Origin: Actinomycetes bacterium
GTDB lineage: Bacteria > Actinomycetota > Acidimicrobiia > Acidimicrobiales > RAAP-2
Assembly: GCA_021791895.1 (NCBI GenBank)
Contig: JAJYVS010000002.1
Span: 91,805-155,804 of the forward strand
Length of the DNA stretch: 64,000 bases
Direction of reading: 5' to 3'
Part shown: piece after piece, positions 8,294-17,671 of the stretch
How the letters are laid out: the number at the start of each line of letters is the position of its first letter
How positions within the stretch are numbered: the first letter of the stretch is position 1
Made by a program: the position numbers and the translations under genes
Notes under the pieces: generated by a model
Databases searched by the model: none
Seen by the model: the letters and a program-made list of their open reading frames with translations, nothing else
What the model was told of the DNA's origin: nothing

Positions 8294-9409
8294 ATGACTG
8301 CGGTTCGAGTGCTGGTTGGGACCCAGAAGGGCGGGTTCATCCTGACCGCCGACGGGTCGAGATCTCGTTGGGACGTGTCCGGGCCCCTCTTCGGGGGCTG
8401 GGAGGTGTACCACATGAACGGCAGCCCGGCCGATCCTGAGCGGCTGTACGCCTCGCAGTCGACCGGGTGGTTCGGCCAGTTGATCCAGCGCTCCGACGAC
8501 GGCGGACGCACCTGGAGGCCGATGGGCAATCAGTTCGCCTACGACGGCCAACCGGGCACCCACCAGTGGTACGACGGCACCCCCCATCCATGGGAGTTCG
8601 CCCGGGTGTGGCACCTCGAGCCGTCGGCCACCGATCCCGACTTCGTGTACGCCGGAGCGGAGGACGCCGCGCTGTTCAGGTCGACCGACGGTGGCGCCAG
8701 CTGGGACGAGCTACCCGGTCTGCGCACCCACGACTCCGGGCCGAACTGGCAGCCCGGGGCAGGCGGCATGTGCGTTCACACCATCCTGATCGATCCCTCC
8801 GACGCCGATCGGCTCCATGTCGCGATCTCGGCTGCCGGCGTCTTCCGGAGCGACGATGCGGGCCGGACATGGAGCCCGGCGAATCACGGACTCCACTCCG
8901 AGGGGATCCCCGACTCCGGCGCAGAAGTCGGCCACTGCGTCCATCGGATCGCGCGGCACCGGGATCGCCCGGACGTGCTCTTCATGCAGAAACACTGGGA
9001 CGTGATGCGCAGCGACGACCGGGGAGGGACGTGGCGGGAAATCAGCGGCGATCTGCCGAGCGACTTCGGCTTTCCAATTGCCGTGCACGCCCACGAGTCG
9101 GAGACCATCTATGTCGTCCCGATCACCAGCGACTCGGAGCATTACCCGCCGGAAGGAAAGTTGCGCGTCTATCGGAGCAGGACGGGCGGGGGCGAGTGGG
9201 AGCCGCTGGGCGCTGGTCTCCCCCAGGCCGACTGCTATGTCAACGTCCTGCGCGACGCCATGGCCGTCGACTCGCTCGACGAGTGCGGCGTCTACTTTGG
9301 GACCACCGGCGGCCAGGTGTACGGCTCGTCTGACGCCGGAAACACCTGGGCCCCAATCGTTCGAGATCTGCCGCGGGTGCTCTCGGTCGAGGTTCAGACA
9401 CTCTTGTGA
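8294..9409 (+). CDS. BNR/Asp-box beta-propeller protein (sialidase/Vps10-like repeats)
   Basis: From ATG 8294, behind GACGGAGGGACG, the gene encodes 371 residues. Five Asp-box motifs of the S-x-D-x-G-x-T-W type are visible: [36 protein letters not shown] and GSSDAGNTW, spaced as in a six- or seven-bladed beta-propeller. There is no signal peptide, so it is probably cytoplasmic. It lacks the arginine triad context needed to call it a sialidase. The downstream MoaD/ThiS-like gene starts inside its stop codon (GTGA at 9406-9409), so the two are translationally coupled. The pairing suggests a shared function not evident from either protein alone. Confidence 0.8.
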   Translation: MTAVRVLVGTQKGGFILTADGSRSRWDVSGPLFGGWEVYHMNGSPADPERLYASQSTGWFGQLIQRSDDGGRTWRPMGNQFAYDGQPGTHQWYDGTPHPWEFARVWHLEPSATDPDFVYAGAEDAALFRSTDGGASWDELPGLRTHDSGPNWQPGAGGMCVHTILIDPSDADRLHVAISAAGVFRSDDAGRTWSPANHGLHSEGIPDSGAEVGHCVHRIARHRDRPDVLFMQKHWDVMRSDDRGGTWREISGDLPSDFGFPIAVHAHESETIYVVPITSDSEHYPPEGKLRVYRSRTGGGEWEPLGAGLPQADCYVNVLRDAMAVDSLDECGVYFGTTGGQVYGSSDAGNTWAPIVRDLPRVLSVEVQTLL

Positions 9410-9702
9410 TCCGGGTCGTCCTACCGCAGCATTTGCGCACCCTGGCTGGAACCGCACCCGAGGTCCAGGTCGCGGTCGATGGCCCGGTCACGCAGCGACG
9501 GGTACTCGACGCGCTGGAGGAGGACTACCCCGTGCTCCGTGGGACGTTGCGGGACCAGACGACGCAACGACGCCGCCCCTTCATCCGGTTCTTCGCCTGC
9601 GAGGAGGACATCTCCCATCGCCCTCCCGATGAGCTGCTGCCGACATCGGTTGTCTCGGGCCGAGAACCGCTTTTCATCGTGGGGGCGATGGCCGGAGGCT
9701 GA
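9406..9702 (+). CDS. MoaD/ThiS-like ubiquitin-fold small protein ending in Gly-Gly
   Basis: This 98-residue beta-grasp protein begins [15 protein letters not shown] and has [19 protein letters not shown], where MoaD/ThiS proteins carry their conserved helix. Near the end are [22 protein letters not shown] and the terminal Gly-Gly used for adenylation and thiocarboxylation in sulfur-carrier proteins. Known members pass sulfur in molybdopterin or thiamine synthesis or modify proteins. No E1-like or thiamine/molybdopterin enzyme is nearby. The GTG start overlaps the BNR gene's TGA. A bona fide C-terminal GG supports an active carrier, and the BNR protein may be its partner or client. Confidence 0.82.
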   Translation: MIRVVLPQHLRTLAGTAPEVQVAVDGPVTQRRVLDALEEDYPVLRGTLRDQTTQRRRPFIRFFACEEDISHRPPDELLPTSVVSGREPLFIVGAMAGG

Positions 9703-9996
9703 CGACGGCGCTCCTGCCTCGACCACTTCCGGATCACCATGCGCTGTCCGAGGTTCGATTCGGACGTGCGCCTCTCCCGGCCGCCACAGCGCGGATCCAT
9801 GAAAGATCGGCACTGCCGGGCCCCCAGCTGATCCGGCTTTCCGGGGCTTGTGTCACCCCGGCAGGGTCCGGAACGACGAATTCGCACCTTCGAATAGCAC
9901 TCCCCCCCTCCCGGACACCCAGCAGGGTCGATGACTTAGGACCCTGGTCTTCCGCCCTGCGGACAGTCAACATCGAGGGGGATCAGGGAGCCGTTC

Positions 9997-10587
9997 ATGG
10001 TGGTGAAGGCGTCTGCGCGAAGCCCCGTCGGGTGCGGACGAACACCAGGAGAAGACCGAGACCGTTCCTTGGTGCTCGCCCACCTGGCCGGTGATCCCGA
10101 CGCCTTTGCCGTCATCGTCGACGACCACTATCCGGCGCTCGTGTCCCGCGCTCGCTTCCTTCTCGGCCAACATGGCCCGGTCGAGGACGCCTGTCAGGAG
10201 ACGTTCCGGAAGGCCCTTGAGGGCATTTGGCGATTCGGTCGGAGCGGGCAGTATCGAGTGGGAGCCTGGCTCTCGACGATCCTGCGCGGGGTGTGTATCG
10301 ATCTCATGGCCAAGGCCAACCGTGATCATGCAATCAGCTTCGCGATGTCGGTGGAACAGCCGGTCCTGGACGACGTCGCTGAACAGGTGGCTGATCCTCT
10401 ACAAGTTGCAGCACTCCAGAACGCACTCTCGCACCTCCGTCCATCGCTGCGCCGCGCGCTCATCCTGCGTGAGATGGAAGGGATGAGCTATGCGAAGCTG
10501 GCAGCCGCCGAGCACATCTCCGAAGGTTGCGCCCGCACCCGTGCCTTCCGCGCCAGACAGCTCATGCGTCAAGAGCTCGCCTCCTAG
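9997..10587 (+). CDS. ECF-type RNA polymerase sigma factor
   Basis: The 196-residue protein has sigma region 2 (DAFAVIVDDHYPALVSRARF, then VEDACQETFRKALEGIWRF and WLSTILRGVCIDL) and region 4 (ALSHLRPSLRRALILREMEG, MSYAKLAAAEHISEGCARTR as the helix-turn-helix, ending in RARQLMRQEL). No regions 1 or 3 separate them, as in extracytoplasmic-function sigma factors, which redirect RNA polymerase in response to a signal. No anti-sigma gene is adjacent: the next gene is a phosphoesterase and the preceding 294 nt (9703-9996) hold no recognisable gene. The ATG at 9997 is the first in-frame start; a shorter form is possible. Confidence 0.88.
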   Translation: MVVKASARSPVGCGRTPGEDRDRSLVLAHLAGDPDAFAVIVDDHYPALVSRARFLLGQHGPVEDACQETFRKALEGIWRFGRSGQYRVGAWLSTILRGVCIDLMAKANRDHAISFAMSVEQPVLDDVAEQVADPLQVAALQNALSHLRPSLRRALILREMEGMSYAKLAAAEHISEGCARTRAFRARQLMRQELAS

Positions 10588-10610
10588 CCTCTGCCAGGCA
10601 GCGAGGCGAG
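10576..10610 (+). terminator. Hairpin at the end of the sigma-factor gene
   Basis: CTCGCCTC (10576-10583) pairs with GAGGCGAG (10603-10610), and an inner GCCT/AGGC pair extends the stem around the loop. It overlaps the last codons and stop of the sigma gene. There is no T-run, so it may act as a GC-rich actinobacterial terminator rather than a classical intrinsic one. Confidence 0.45.
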
Positions 10611-10658
10611 AGTGCACCGACACAGGCTGACGGGCTGATAGGGCCTTAGGGTTGGGGG

Positions 10659-11147
10659 ATGGACATCGTCGTCCTCGCCGACACCCACCTCAAGAACGGG
10701 ATCGACCAGCTGCATCAGAAGGTGCTGACGTCACTCCGGAGTGCCGACCTCATCCTGCACGCCGGAGATTTCGTGTCTCCGCGGGTTCTCACCGAACTCG
10801 CTGAATTCGCCGAGGTCCGGGGAGTCCTCGGGAACAACGACGGAGCCCTGATCGGAAGGCTCTCCGAAACACTCGAATTCGAGGTCGATGGTGTCGGCTT
10901 CGCCATGGTGCACGACAGCGGTCGCTCGCTCGCTCGATCCAGTCGACTCGCACGTCAATTTCCGCAGTCTCGGGTGGTCGTCTTCGGGCATAGCCACGTA
11001 CCGGTCAACGAGCTCGGGGTGGGCGGACAAGTGCTCTTCAATCCCGGGTCCCCGACCCAGCGCCGGACACAACCGTTCTGCACCTTTGGCTGGATCAGGG
11101 TCAAGGGAGGCGATATCCGCACGAGGCGGATCGAAGCACTCGACTGA
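10659..11147 (+). CDS. Metallophosphoesterase, YfcE/MJ0936 family
   Basis: The 162-residue protein has all five metal-binding blocks of calcineurin-like phosphoesterases in order: DTHLKN, HAGDFVS, GVLGNND, MVHDSG and FGHSHVPV, then NPGSPTQRR. The length fits the YfcE/MJ0936 group, cytoplasmic phosphodiesterases that use two metal ions, usually manganese. The physiological substrate of this group is mostly unknown. It starts at ATG 10659, 71 nt after the sigma gene, and converges on the DUF2630 gene. Confidence 0.92.
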   Translation: MDIVVLADTHLKNGIDQLHQKVLTSLRSADLILHAGDFVSPRVLTELAEFAEVRGVLGNNDGALIGRLSETLEFEVDGVGFAMVHDSGRSLARSSRLARQFPQSRVVVFGHSHVPVNELGVGGQVLFNPGSPTQRRTQPFCTFGWIRVKGGDIRTRRIEALD

Positions 11148-11182
11148 GCGGGGCCGAAAACACGGGCTCCTAATGCTGATTG

Positions 11183-11425
11183 TTATTGCTGATACCCCTC
11201 CACGACCGATGTCGGTCGCTGCGCGGCGGTCTCGGGGTCCTGACCAGCGTGTCGCCGGGCACGCCGCTGCCTGAGCAGGTCCCAGCACTGGTCCAGCGAC
11301 GCCTCGATCGTCCGAAGCCGCTCGAGCTCGGGCTCGCTCAGGCCGACACCGGCATGGGAGCGCTCCAGCCGATGTTCCTCTTCGGTGAGTTCACCGATCT
11401 GCCGGACAATCTCGGCGTCGTCCAT
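11183..11425 (-). CDS. DUF2630 family protein
   Basis: This 80-residue protein has the DUF2630 pattern: MDDAEIVRQIGELTEEEHRL at the start, a charged helix with LERLRTIEASLDQCWDLL and RQRRARR, and the conserved C-terminus PTSVVEGYQQ. The family is found in actinobacteria and is probably a small two-helix coiled coil. No biochemical role is known. An AGGAGAAGGTGAGCG site precedes the ATG on its strand. It converges with the phosphoesterase gene 35 nt away. Confidence 0.9.
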   Translation of the reverse strand: MDDAEIVRQIGELTEEEHRLERSHAGVGLSEPELERLRTIEASLDQCWDLLRQRRARRHAGQDPETAAQRPTSVVEGYQQ

Positions 11426-12180
11426 CGCTCACCTTCTCCTTTCTGAATGACTGCAGGTCCGAGCCTCGAAGCTTGCAAGCCAAAATCAGTCCAACACCCA
11501 TCGGTCCTGGTCACCACCCTATGGCGCTCGAGAGAAGTGATCGGCCGAGAACAAGGCCTTGTCGCGCCAGCCCCACCACCACATTTGGGAAACCCCAGCG
11601 CCAAACAACGCCTTCGGCAGGGCTCACCCTTGTTCTTCGAAATCAGAGGCGGTTTTGGGAGGGGTCGGGGGCTCGGCTGACGGACAAACTCCGACTAGGC
11701 AACGGCAACCCGCCACCGGTATCGTTCCCACAGGGGTTGACCGGGCCCGGCGGCCCGAGACGGGGAGGCACCTCATGTCCAGGGCTTGGCGAACGTCGGA
11801 TCGACCGTGTTCCGGTTGCCGTCCTGACCCCCTCGACCTGACCCGGAGCCGCTTCGCCGGTCGCCCCCTGTCACACCCGGGTGGGCAATGACGCGACCAT
11901 TGGCCCAGCCCGAGAAGCGATTCGCGTCGCAAAGCCCGACTTCACCCCGAGGTGGCCAGGCACCGACCTCGCGTCACGGCTACCCTGCCGCATCTATGTA
12001 CGCGGAACCGGGGGGAATCCGGCGGGTCTCAGCCGACCGAGGGCTGCATCGGGCACTGCCCGACCGTCGTTTCGCGGCCCGATCAGTTCAGGCTCTCGGG
12101 GCTACCGACGCCACCGATCTTGTGGTGAGTGAGCTGACCAGGCTCGGGCAGAGCCGTCGCCGTTGGGAGGGTATGAGCCC
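11426..12180. other. 755-nt stretch without a confident gene
   Basis: No complete gene is recognised between DUF2630 and the LivHM-type permease. The segment 11996-12187 on the plus strand reads like a short piece of a GHKL/anti-sigma-type ATPase (listed separately). The rest shows only low-complexity high-GC frames. The promoter of the transport operon should lie in the last 150 bases, but no convincing -35/-10 pair was found. Confidence 0.5.
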
Positions 12181-12187
12181 ATGCTGA
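11996..12187 (+). pseudogene. Possible fragment of a GHKL (anti-sigma-type) ATPase
   Basis: The frame contains FAARSVQALGATDATDLVVSEL, which resembles the first helix of RsbW/anti-sigma-type ATPase domains, where a residue pair such as DD precedes (L)VVSELVTNA. The expected asparagine box NA is replaced by TRLGQ and the protein ends a few residues later. If genuine, it is the N-terminal third of a lost regulatory kinase. The match is short and could be chance. Confidence 0.25.
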
Positions 12188-14661
12188 GACGATCTGGGGA
12201 AGGCTCGCCGAGGAGGTGGCCGCTGGCACGCTCCCGGTCGGAGGACTCGAACGGGGTGAGAGAGAGTTCGAAGGAATCTCGGTCGGAGCCGGCCGCCGGC
12301 GCTTCGATCAGCAGTGGTGTTGCGAGCCCAGTTCTCAATGAACAGGGGTTGTTGCGCCCCAGTGGTCTTGGCTCGAAGCGAGCAATCGGCGAGCAGCTAT
12401 GGAATCGGCGGCGCCCGTTCCTCTGGGCAGCGGGTGCAGTCATCGTCTGGGTCATCCTGAACAACACCTTGTCCAAGGGTCTTCCCTTGGGCATCGTGCT
12501 CCTCGGCGTCATCTATGGATCGCTCTACGCCCTCATCGCGATCGGCATTGTGCTCGTCTACCGAGGCAATCGGATCATCAACTTCGCTCAAGCCCAGTTC
12601 GGCGTTATCGCCGCCATCGTGGCGATCGAGCTTGTCGTCACGTACCACGTCAACTGGTTCGTGGCGATGCTGGTCGGCATCGCCGGGTCGCTCTTTCTCG
12701 GTGCTTTCGTCCAGACCGTCATCATCCGGCGATTTCGTCGGAGTTCACGACTGATCTTGACGGTCGCCACGATCGGTCTCGCCCAGCTACTTTCCGGCTT
12801 CTCACAGATCATTCCCCTCGAGTTCTGCAACCCCGCACAGAACCAAGCCTGCCTCACCGCCGCGAACACCCAGACCTTCAACACCCCTCTGAACACCTCA
12901 TTCTCCGTTTCGCCGGTCATTTTCAGCGGTAACGACATCGTGGCGGTGGGCGGATGCGCGCTGATCGTGATCGCTCTCGCGCTCTTCCTCCGGTACTCGC
13001 GCTACGGGATGGCGATCCGGGCGGCTGCGGAAAACGGGGACCGGGCCACGCTTCTCGGGATCCCAGTGCCCCGCCTCGACACCATCGTGTGGTCGCTCGC
13101 GGCGCTGCTCTCAGCGCTCGCCATTCTGCTCCGAGTGCCGGTGCTCGGGTTCAGCGGGTTCCAGACCGTCTCTTCCGGGGGCAACGACATCCTGCTCCGA
13201 ACGCTGGCGGCCGCGGTCATCGGCGGCATGGAGAGCCTCCCCATCACCGCGATCGCTGCGGTCGGGATCGGGATCTTCGACTCGGCCGCGACCTGGACGT
13301 TTGCTAACACCGTGTTCGTCGATGCGACCCTTGTCCTGGTCATCATCGCGGCCCTGGTAGTGCAGCGTCGCCGGTTCGCCCGGATCTCGGAATCCGACAA
13401 CTCCACCTGGCGATCGGTGGCCGAGGTGCGTCCGATCCCGCTCATGATGCGCAAGCTTCCCGAGGTGCGCTGGAGCCTCTGGGCCTTGCGGGCCCTCGTC
13501 CTCGCACTGGGGATCTTGCTTCCCTTCATCGTCGCGACGAGTGACACCTACCTCTTCGCCAACATCGCCATCTACGCCATCGTGGGTCTTTCCCTGCTCG
13601 TCCTCACCGGATGGACAGGCCAGATATCGCTGGGTCAGTTCGGCCTGGCTGGGTTCGGCGGCGCAACGACGGCCATGCTCTTCGGTCAGCACGGCTGGAA
13701 CTTCATCCCTGCCACCTTGGTCGGAACTCTGATCGGCGCCCTCGCTGCGCTCATCATCGGCCTGCCGGCCCTTCGCGTCTCGGGTCCGTTCCTCGCCGTC
13801 ACCACGCTGGCCTTTGGCATCAGCGTCTCGGCCTACTTCTTGTCGCCGCAGTATTTGCCGTGGTTCGTCACCAGTTCGATCAACCGACCTACGGTCTTCG
13901 GACACAACTGGTTCGGCTCGGACCGAGGCATCTATTACTTGTGCCTCTTCTTTTTTGTGCTGATCCTGCTCGGCGTGCGTTCGCTTCGACAGTCAAGGAT
14001 CGGGCGCGCGATGATCGCCACCCGCGACAATGAACCCGCAGCGCGGGCGGCCGCGCTCAACACCACCAGGGTCAAGCTCACCGCCTTCCTGATTTCCGGA
14101 GCTATCGCCGGATTCGCCGGTTCGCTCTTCGTTGCCTACCAGCTGGGAGTGAACTCGGGCTCCTTCTCCGCCGACATCAACATCAACCTGTTCACGATGG
14201 TGGTGATCGGAGGACTCGGATCTCTTCCGGGGGTGGTTCTCGGCTCCATCTATGTATGGAGCACGTCGTATTTCCTGACCGGTGGCTGGGCTTTCGTCGC
14301 CAGCGGTGGCGGCATCCTGTTCCTCCTGCTGTTTTTGCCCGAGGGCCTGGGCGGGCTCCTGTACATGATCCGGGACCGCTTACTGCGTTACACCGCTCGT
14401 AAACGCGGCCTCGAAGTGCCCGGTCTCGTCGCCCATCAGCGAGGCGAAGAAGGGGCCGATGAAGGTGCTAGCGCACTAATCGCTGAGGTCGCCAGTGCGG
14501 GTGGCGGGCCGGACGCAGCCAGCGCGATCAGGGCTGCCGACCCGCTGCATGGCTCGGGCAGGCACGGAGAAGACAGTGCGGTCCCTGGATCCGCCCAACC
14601 AGTGCATGCGCATGAGGGTGGCGCCGGACGTGACACCGGAGGGGAGTCAACGAACCAATGA
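12181..14661 (+). CDS. Fused LivH-LivM branched-chain amino acid-type ABC permease
   Basis: One 826-residue protein carries both permeases of a HAAT-family importer. Residues ~75-400 match LivH: GVIYGSLYALIAIGIVLVYR, IINFAQAQFGVIAA and LLRTLAAAVIGGMESLP. Residues ~425-765 match LivM: IYAIVGLSLLVLTGWTGQIS, GLPALRVSGPFLAVTTLAFG, IATRDNEPAARAAALNTTRV and VVIGGLGSLPGVVLGSIYVW. The N-terminal ~70 residues and the C-terminal ~60 are hydrophilic and unlike the family. ATG 12181 lies 10 nt after GGGAGG; a TTG at 12163 is also in frame. Its stop overlaps the next start (ATGA), so it heads a coupled three-gene operon with the ATPases and binding protein. Confidence 0.92.
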   Translation: MLRRSGEGSPRRWPLARSRSEDSNGVRESSKESRSEPAAGASISSGVASPVLNEQGLLRPSGLGSKRAIGEQLWNRRRPFLWAAGAVIVWVILNNTLSKGLPLGIVLLGVIYGSLYALIAIGIVLVYRGNRIINFAQAQFGVIAAIVAIELVVTYHVNWFVAMLVGIAGSLFLGAFVQTVIIRRFRRSSRLILTVATIGLAQLLSGFSQIIPLEFCNPAQNQACLTAANTQTFNTPLNTSFSVSPVIFSGNDIVAVGGCALIVIALALFLRYSRYGMAIRAAAENGDRATLLGIPVPRLDTIVWSLAALLSALAILLRVPVLGFSGFQTVSSGGNDILLRTLAAAVIGGMESLPITAIAAVGIGIFDSAATWTFANTVFVDATLVLVIIAALVVQRRRFARISESDNSTWRSVAEVRPIPLMMRKLPEVRWSLWALRALVLALGILLPFIVATSDTYLFANIAIYAIVGLSLLVLTGWTGQISLGQFGLAGFGGATTAMLFGQHGWNFIPATLVGTLIGALAALIIGLPALRVSGPFLAVTTLAFGISVSAYFLSPQYLPWFVTSSINRPTVFGHNWFGSDRGIYYLCLFFFVLILLGVRSLRQSRIGRAMIATRDNEPAARAAALNTTRVKLTAFLISGAIAGFAGSLFVAYQLGVNSGSFSADININLFTMVVIGGLGSLPGVVLGSIYVWSTSYFLTGGWAFVASGGGILFLLLFLPEGLGGLLYMIRDRLLRYTARKRGLEVPGLVAHQRGEEGADEGASALIAEVASAGGGPDAASAIRAADPLHGSGRHGEDSAVPGSAQPVHAHEGGAGRDTGGESTNQ

Positions 14662-17630
14662 CCACTTCGACGACGCTCCCCGAGCCCGCCGATCAGGCGG
14701 CGGTCCATGAGGCCCAGCGGCAGTTCAAGAAGCTTGACCCCCGTCGGATCACGGCGCCCCACCCGCTTACGCCCCTGGTGGTGCTCATCGGTCTCGCAGC
14801 GATGGTGCAGTTCGACGGTTCGGCGTTCAACATCTTGGTGCCGAACATCAAGAACACCTACCACCTGAGCCTGGCCGGAGTCTCCTTCATCACCGCGGTC
14901 AGCCTGCCCCTGGGCCTTCTCGCTGACGTCCCCATCGGCTACTACGCCGACCGGGTCAAGCGCATGCGCTTGGAGTGCATCGGCCTGGGGCTGTTCATGG
15001 GATTCTCAGCACTGACCGGCGTGGCAGGGTCGCTCTTGAGCCTCGGGCTCCTCTACGCGGCCCGCGGGGGAGTCGCCGTCGGCGCCGGATTCACCTCCAC
15101 CCAAAACAGCCTTCTCGCTGACTACTACCCGATCGAAATTCGGCCGCGGGTCTATTACGCACAACGTGGCGCGATTGCCGCAGCCCTCGCGCTCGGACCA
15201 GCGCTCGTTGCCGCCTTCGAGCTCTTCTACTCATGGGAAGTCCCCTTCTTCGTTCTCGCCGCGCCGACGCTCATCTTCATCTTCATCGGGCTTCGGACCA
15301 AGGAGCCCATCCGTGGACTCCACGAGCGCCGCTACCTCGGAGCTGATGAGGAGACGGCCGGGATCGAGGACGAGGCGCCGACCTTCTCGGAGACCTTCCG
15401 GGTCCTCTTCGCCAACCGCTCAGCCCGCCGGATCTACTACTCCCTGCCGTTCCTGACCGCCTCGGCCATCGGAATCGCCCAATTCCAAAGCCTCTTCTAC
15501 CAGCAGATCCTCCACCAGGACGCCTCGAGGCGTGGGCTGATCGTGGCGCTGACCGAGCCGGGCGAGTTCATCGGACTCGCTATCGGACTGATTGTTGTTC
15601 AAAAGCTGATGACCAAGGACCCGGGGCGGACCATGCGCCTCATCGCCCTCACCGGACTCGGATCGGCGGCCTGTCTGTGCGTCTTTGCCCTGGCTCCGAG
15701 CCTGCCCTGGGCGTTCGGGTCACAGTTCATGTACGCACTGATTTCATCGGCATTGACCCCGGGGATTTACGCGGTCATCTCCCTCGCGGTTCCGCCGAGG
15801 ATGAGAACCCTCGGGTTCGCGACGAGCTCTCTGTGGTTCATCCTCGGCGTCCCGATCATCCCAGTCGTGGGAGCGATCGGCGATGCTTACGGGCTCCGGG
15901 CCGGGATCTTGATCTTCGTCCCCGTGTACATCGTGGGATCGCTGGTCCTCGCTTCGTCGGGCAATTTCCTCAACAACGACATCGAGAAGGTGCGGGTCTC
16001 CACGCTGGCTCGAGCGGAGGTTCGCAAGGCTCGGGTTGAAGGGCGCGCCAAGATGTTGATGGTCCGCTCACTCGACGCCGGATACGACGGTGTCCAGGTG
16101 CTGTTCGGAATCAACCTCGATGTCGAAGACGGCGAGATGCTGGCAATCCTCGGCACGAATGGGGCCGGTAAGAGCACACTGCTCCGAGCAATTTCGGGAC
16201 TGCTGGTTCCCGATGCCGGGGCCGTCCTCTTCGACGGAAGGGATATCACAAGTTCGGACCCCAACAAGATCGCCGAGAGCGGGATCATGCAGGTGCCCGG
16301 AGGTCGAGGCATTTTCCCAGGACTCACGGTCACCGAGAGCCTTCGCGTCTCGGGGTGGATGTACGAAAGCGAGCCCGAATATCTCAAGCAAGCCACCGAG
16401 CAGGTGCTCGACTACTTCCCGGTCCTTCGGAGCAGGATGAACGTCGCAGCAGGGAGCCTATCGGGTGGCGAACAGCAGATGCTGAGCCTGGCTCAAGCGT
16501 TCATCGCCAAACCGCGGCTGCTGATGATCGACGAGCTGTCTCTCGGTCTCGCCCCGACCGTCGTTGAATCCTTGCTCAACATCGTCAAGGCCATCCACGA
16601 CAACGGCACCACGGTGATCCTGGTCGAGCAATCGGTCAACATCGCGCTTCGGCTCTGTGACCGTGCAGCCTTCGTCGAGAAGGGCGAGGTGGTGTTCAGC
16701 GGACCTACCTCCGAACTTCTCGGCCGAGAGGACATCGTGCGGGCCGTGTTCCTGGAAGGAGCACGCGGCGATCTTCTCGGCGAACAGAAGGAGTCATCGG
16801 CCAACGGCCAGACGACTGAGCAGCTCGAGGCGGCCTATGACCCCTCGCAACGACAGGTCGTCCTCTCGGCTCGGGGATTGCGCAAGGCTTTCGGCGGCGT
16901 GGTGGCGGTCGACGATGTGGACCTGGATCTCTACGACGGAGAGATCCTCGGCATGATCGGACCGAACGGTGCCGGCAAGACCACTACGTTCGAGCTGATC
17001 TCCGGCCACATCAGCTCGGACGCCGGTCGGGTCACGATGCTCGGCAAGGACGTGAGCAAATGGTCCCCGGACCGCCGCGCCGAAGCTGGCCTTGGTCGGT
17101 CGTTCCAAGCGGCACGGCTGTGGCCTGGACTGACGGTGCAAGAGACGCTCGCCCTCGCCGTAACCAAACGGATCCACACCCCTGGCGTCCTGCCAACTCT
17201 CTTCTGCGTCCCCGGCGTCAGAGGGGCAGAGCGGAGGGTCGCGAGCGAGGTGGAGGAGGTGCTTGATTGGCTGGGCCTTGGCGATTACCGGGACCTGCTC
17301 ACCTCGGACCTCTCTACCGGAACTCGCCGTCTCGTCGAGCTCTCGGTCATCGTGGCAATGCGTCCGAGCATTGTGATGCTTGACGAACCGTCGGCTGGCA
17401 TCGCGCAGGCTGAGACCGAGGCGCTGATCCCGGTGTTGCGTCAAACCAAAGAACAGCTTGGCTGCTCCATGCTCCTCATCGAACACGAGATGACGGTGAT
17501 GCGCGCGCTGTCGGACCGCGTGGTGGCAATGGACACCGGTTCGGTGGTGGTGGTCGGGACTCCCGAGGAAGTGCTGAGCCATCCGCGGGTCGTCGAGTCG
17601 TATCTCGGTGCCGCCGCCGGAACCTTGTGA
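14658..17630 (+). CDS. MFS-LivF-LivG fusion: MFS-like domain plus two ABC ATPases
   Basis: The 990-residue protein has three parts. Residues 1-~455 form a 12-helix MFS-type domain with an early DGSAFNILVPNI helix and the loop ADVPIGYYADRVKRMRLE, like the MFS loop 2-3 motif. Residues ~466-700 are a LivF-type ATPase: Walker A GTNGAGKST (from 499), LSGGEQQML, Walker B LLMIDEL, and VEQ in place of the H-loop as usual in LivF. Residues ~734-990 are a LivG-type ATPase: Walker A GPNGAGKTT (from 768), LSTGTRR, IVMLDEP, IEHEM. Both ATPases look active. Start and stop each overlap neighbours by 4 nt. Known Liv systems have separate ATPases and no MFS component; what the MFS domain does here is open. 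Confidence 0.93.
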   Translation: MTTSTTLPEPADQAAVHEAQRQFKKLDPRRITAPHPLTPLVVLIGLAAMVQFDGSAFNILVPNIKNTYHLSLAGVSFITAVSLPLGLLADVPIGYYADRVKRMRLECIGLGLFMGFSALTGVAGSLLSLGLLYAARGGVAVGAGFTSTQNSLLADYYPIEIRPRVYYAQRGAIAAALALGPALVAAFELFYSWEVPFFVLAAPTLIFIFIGLRTKEPIRGLHERRYLGADEETAGIEDEAPTFSETFRVLFANRSARRIYYSLPFLTASAIGIAQFQSLFYQQILHQDASRRGLIVALTEPGEFIGLAIGLIVVQKLMTKDPGRTMRLIALTGLGSAACLCVFALAPSLPWAFGSQFMYALISSALTPGIYAVISLAVPPRMRTLGFATSSLWFILGVPIIPVVGAIGDAYGLRAGILIFVPVYIVGSLVLASSGNFLNNDIEKVRVSTLARAEVRKARVEGRAKMLMVRSLDAGYDGVQVLFGINLDVEDGEMLAILGTNGAGKSTLLRAISGLLVPDAGAVLFDGRDITSSDPNKIAESGIMQVPGGRGIFPGLTVTESLRVSGWMYESEPEYLKQATEQVLDYFPVLRSRMNVAAGSLSGGEQQMLSLAQAFIAKPRLLMIDELSLGLAPTVVESLLNIVKAIHDNGTTVILVEQSVNIALRLCDRAAFVEKGEVVFSGPTSELLGREDIVRAVFLEGARGDLLGEQKESSANGQTTEQLEAAYDPSQRQVVLSARGLRKAFGGVVAVDDVDLDLYDGEILGMIGPNGAGKTTTFELISGHISSDAGRVTMLGKDVSKWSPDRRAEAGLGRSFQAARLWPGLTVQETLALAVTKRIHTPGVLPTLFCVPGVRGAERRVASEVEEVLDWLGLGDYRDLLTSDLSTGTRRLVELSVIVAMRPSIVMLDEPSAGIAQAETEALIPVLRQTKEQLGCSMLLIEHEMTVMRALSDRVVAMDTGSVVVVGTPEEVLSHPRVVESYLGAAAGTL

Positions 17631-17671
17631 GTTCGATCAGCGTCCAAGCGTCTAGAGAGGAAAGCTTCGTG

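Noticed and set aside
9745..9790. tRNA-like GGTTCGATTC segment
   Set aside because: A T-arm-like sequence is present, but no acceptor, D or anticodon stems can be built around it.
12163..12180. TTG 12163 as start of the LivHM fusion
   Set aside because: The ATG at 12181 follows GGGAGG at proper spacing; the TTG has no site in front.
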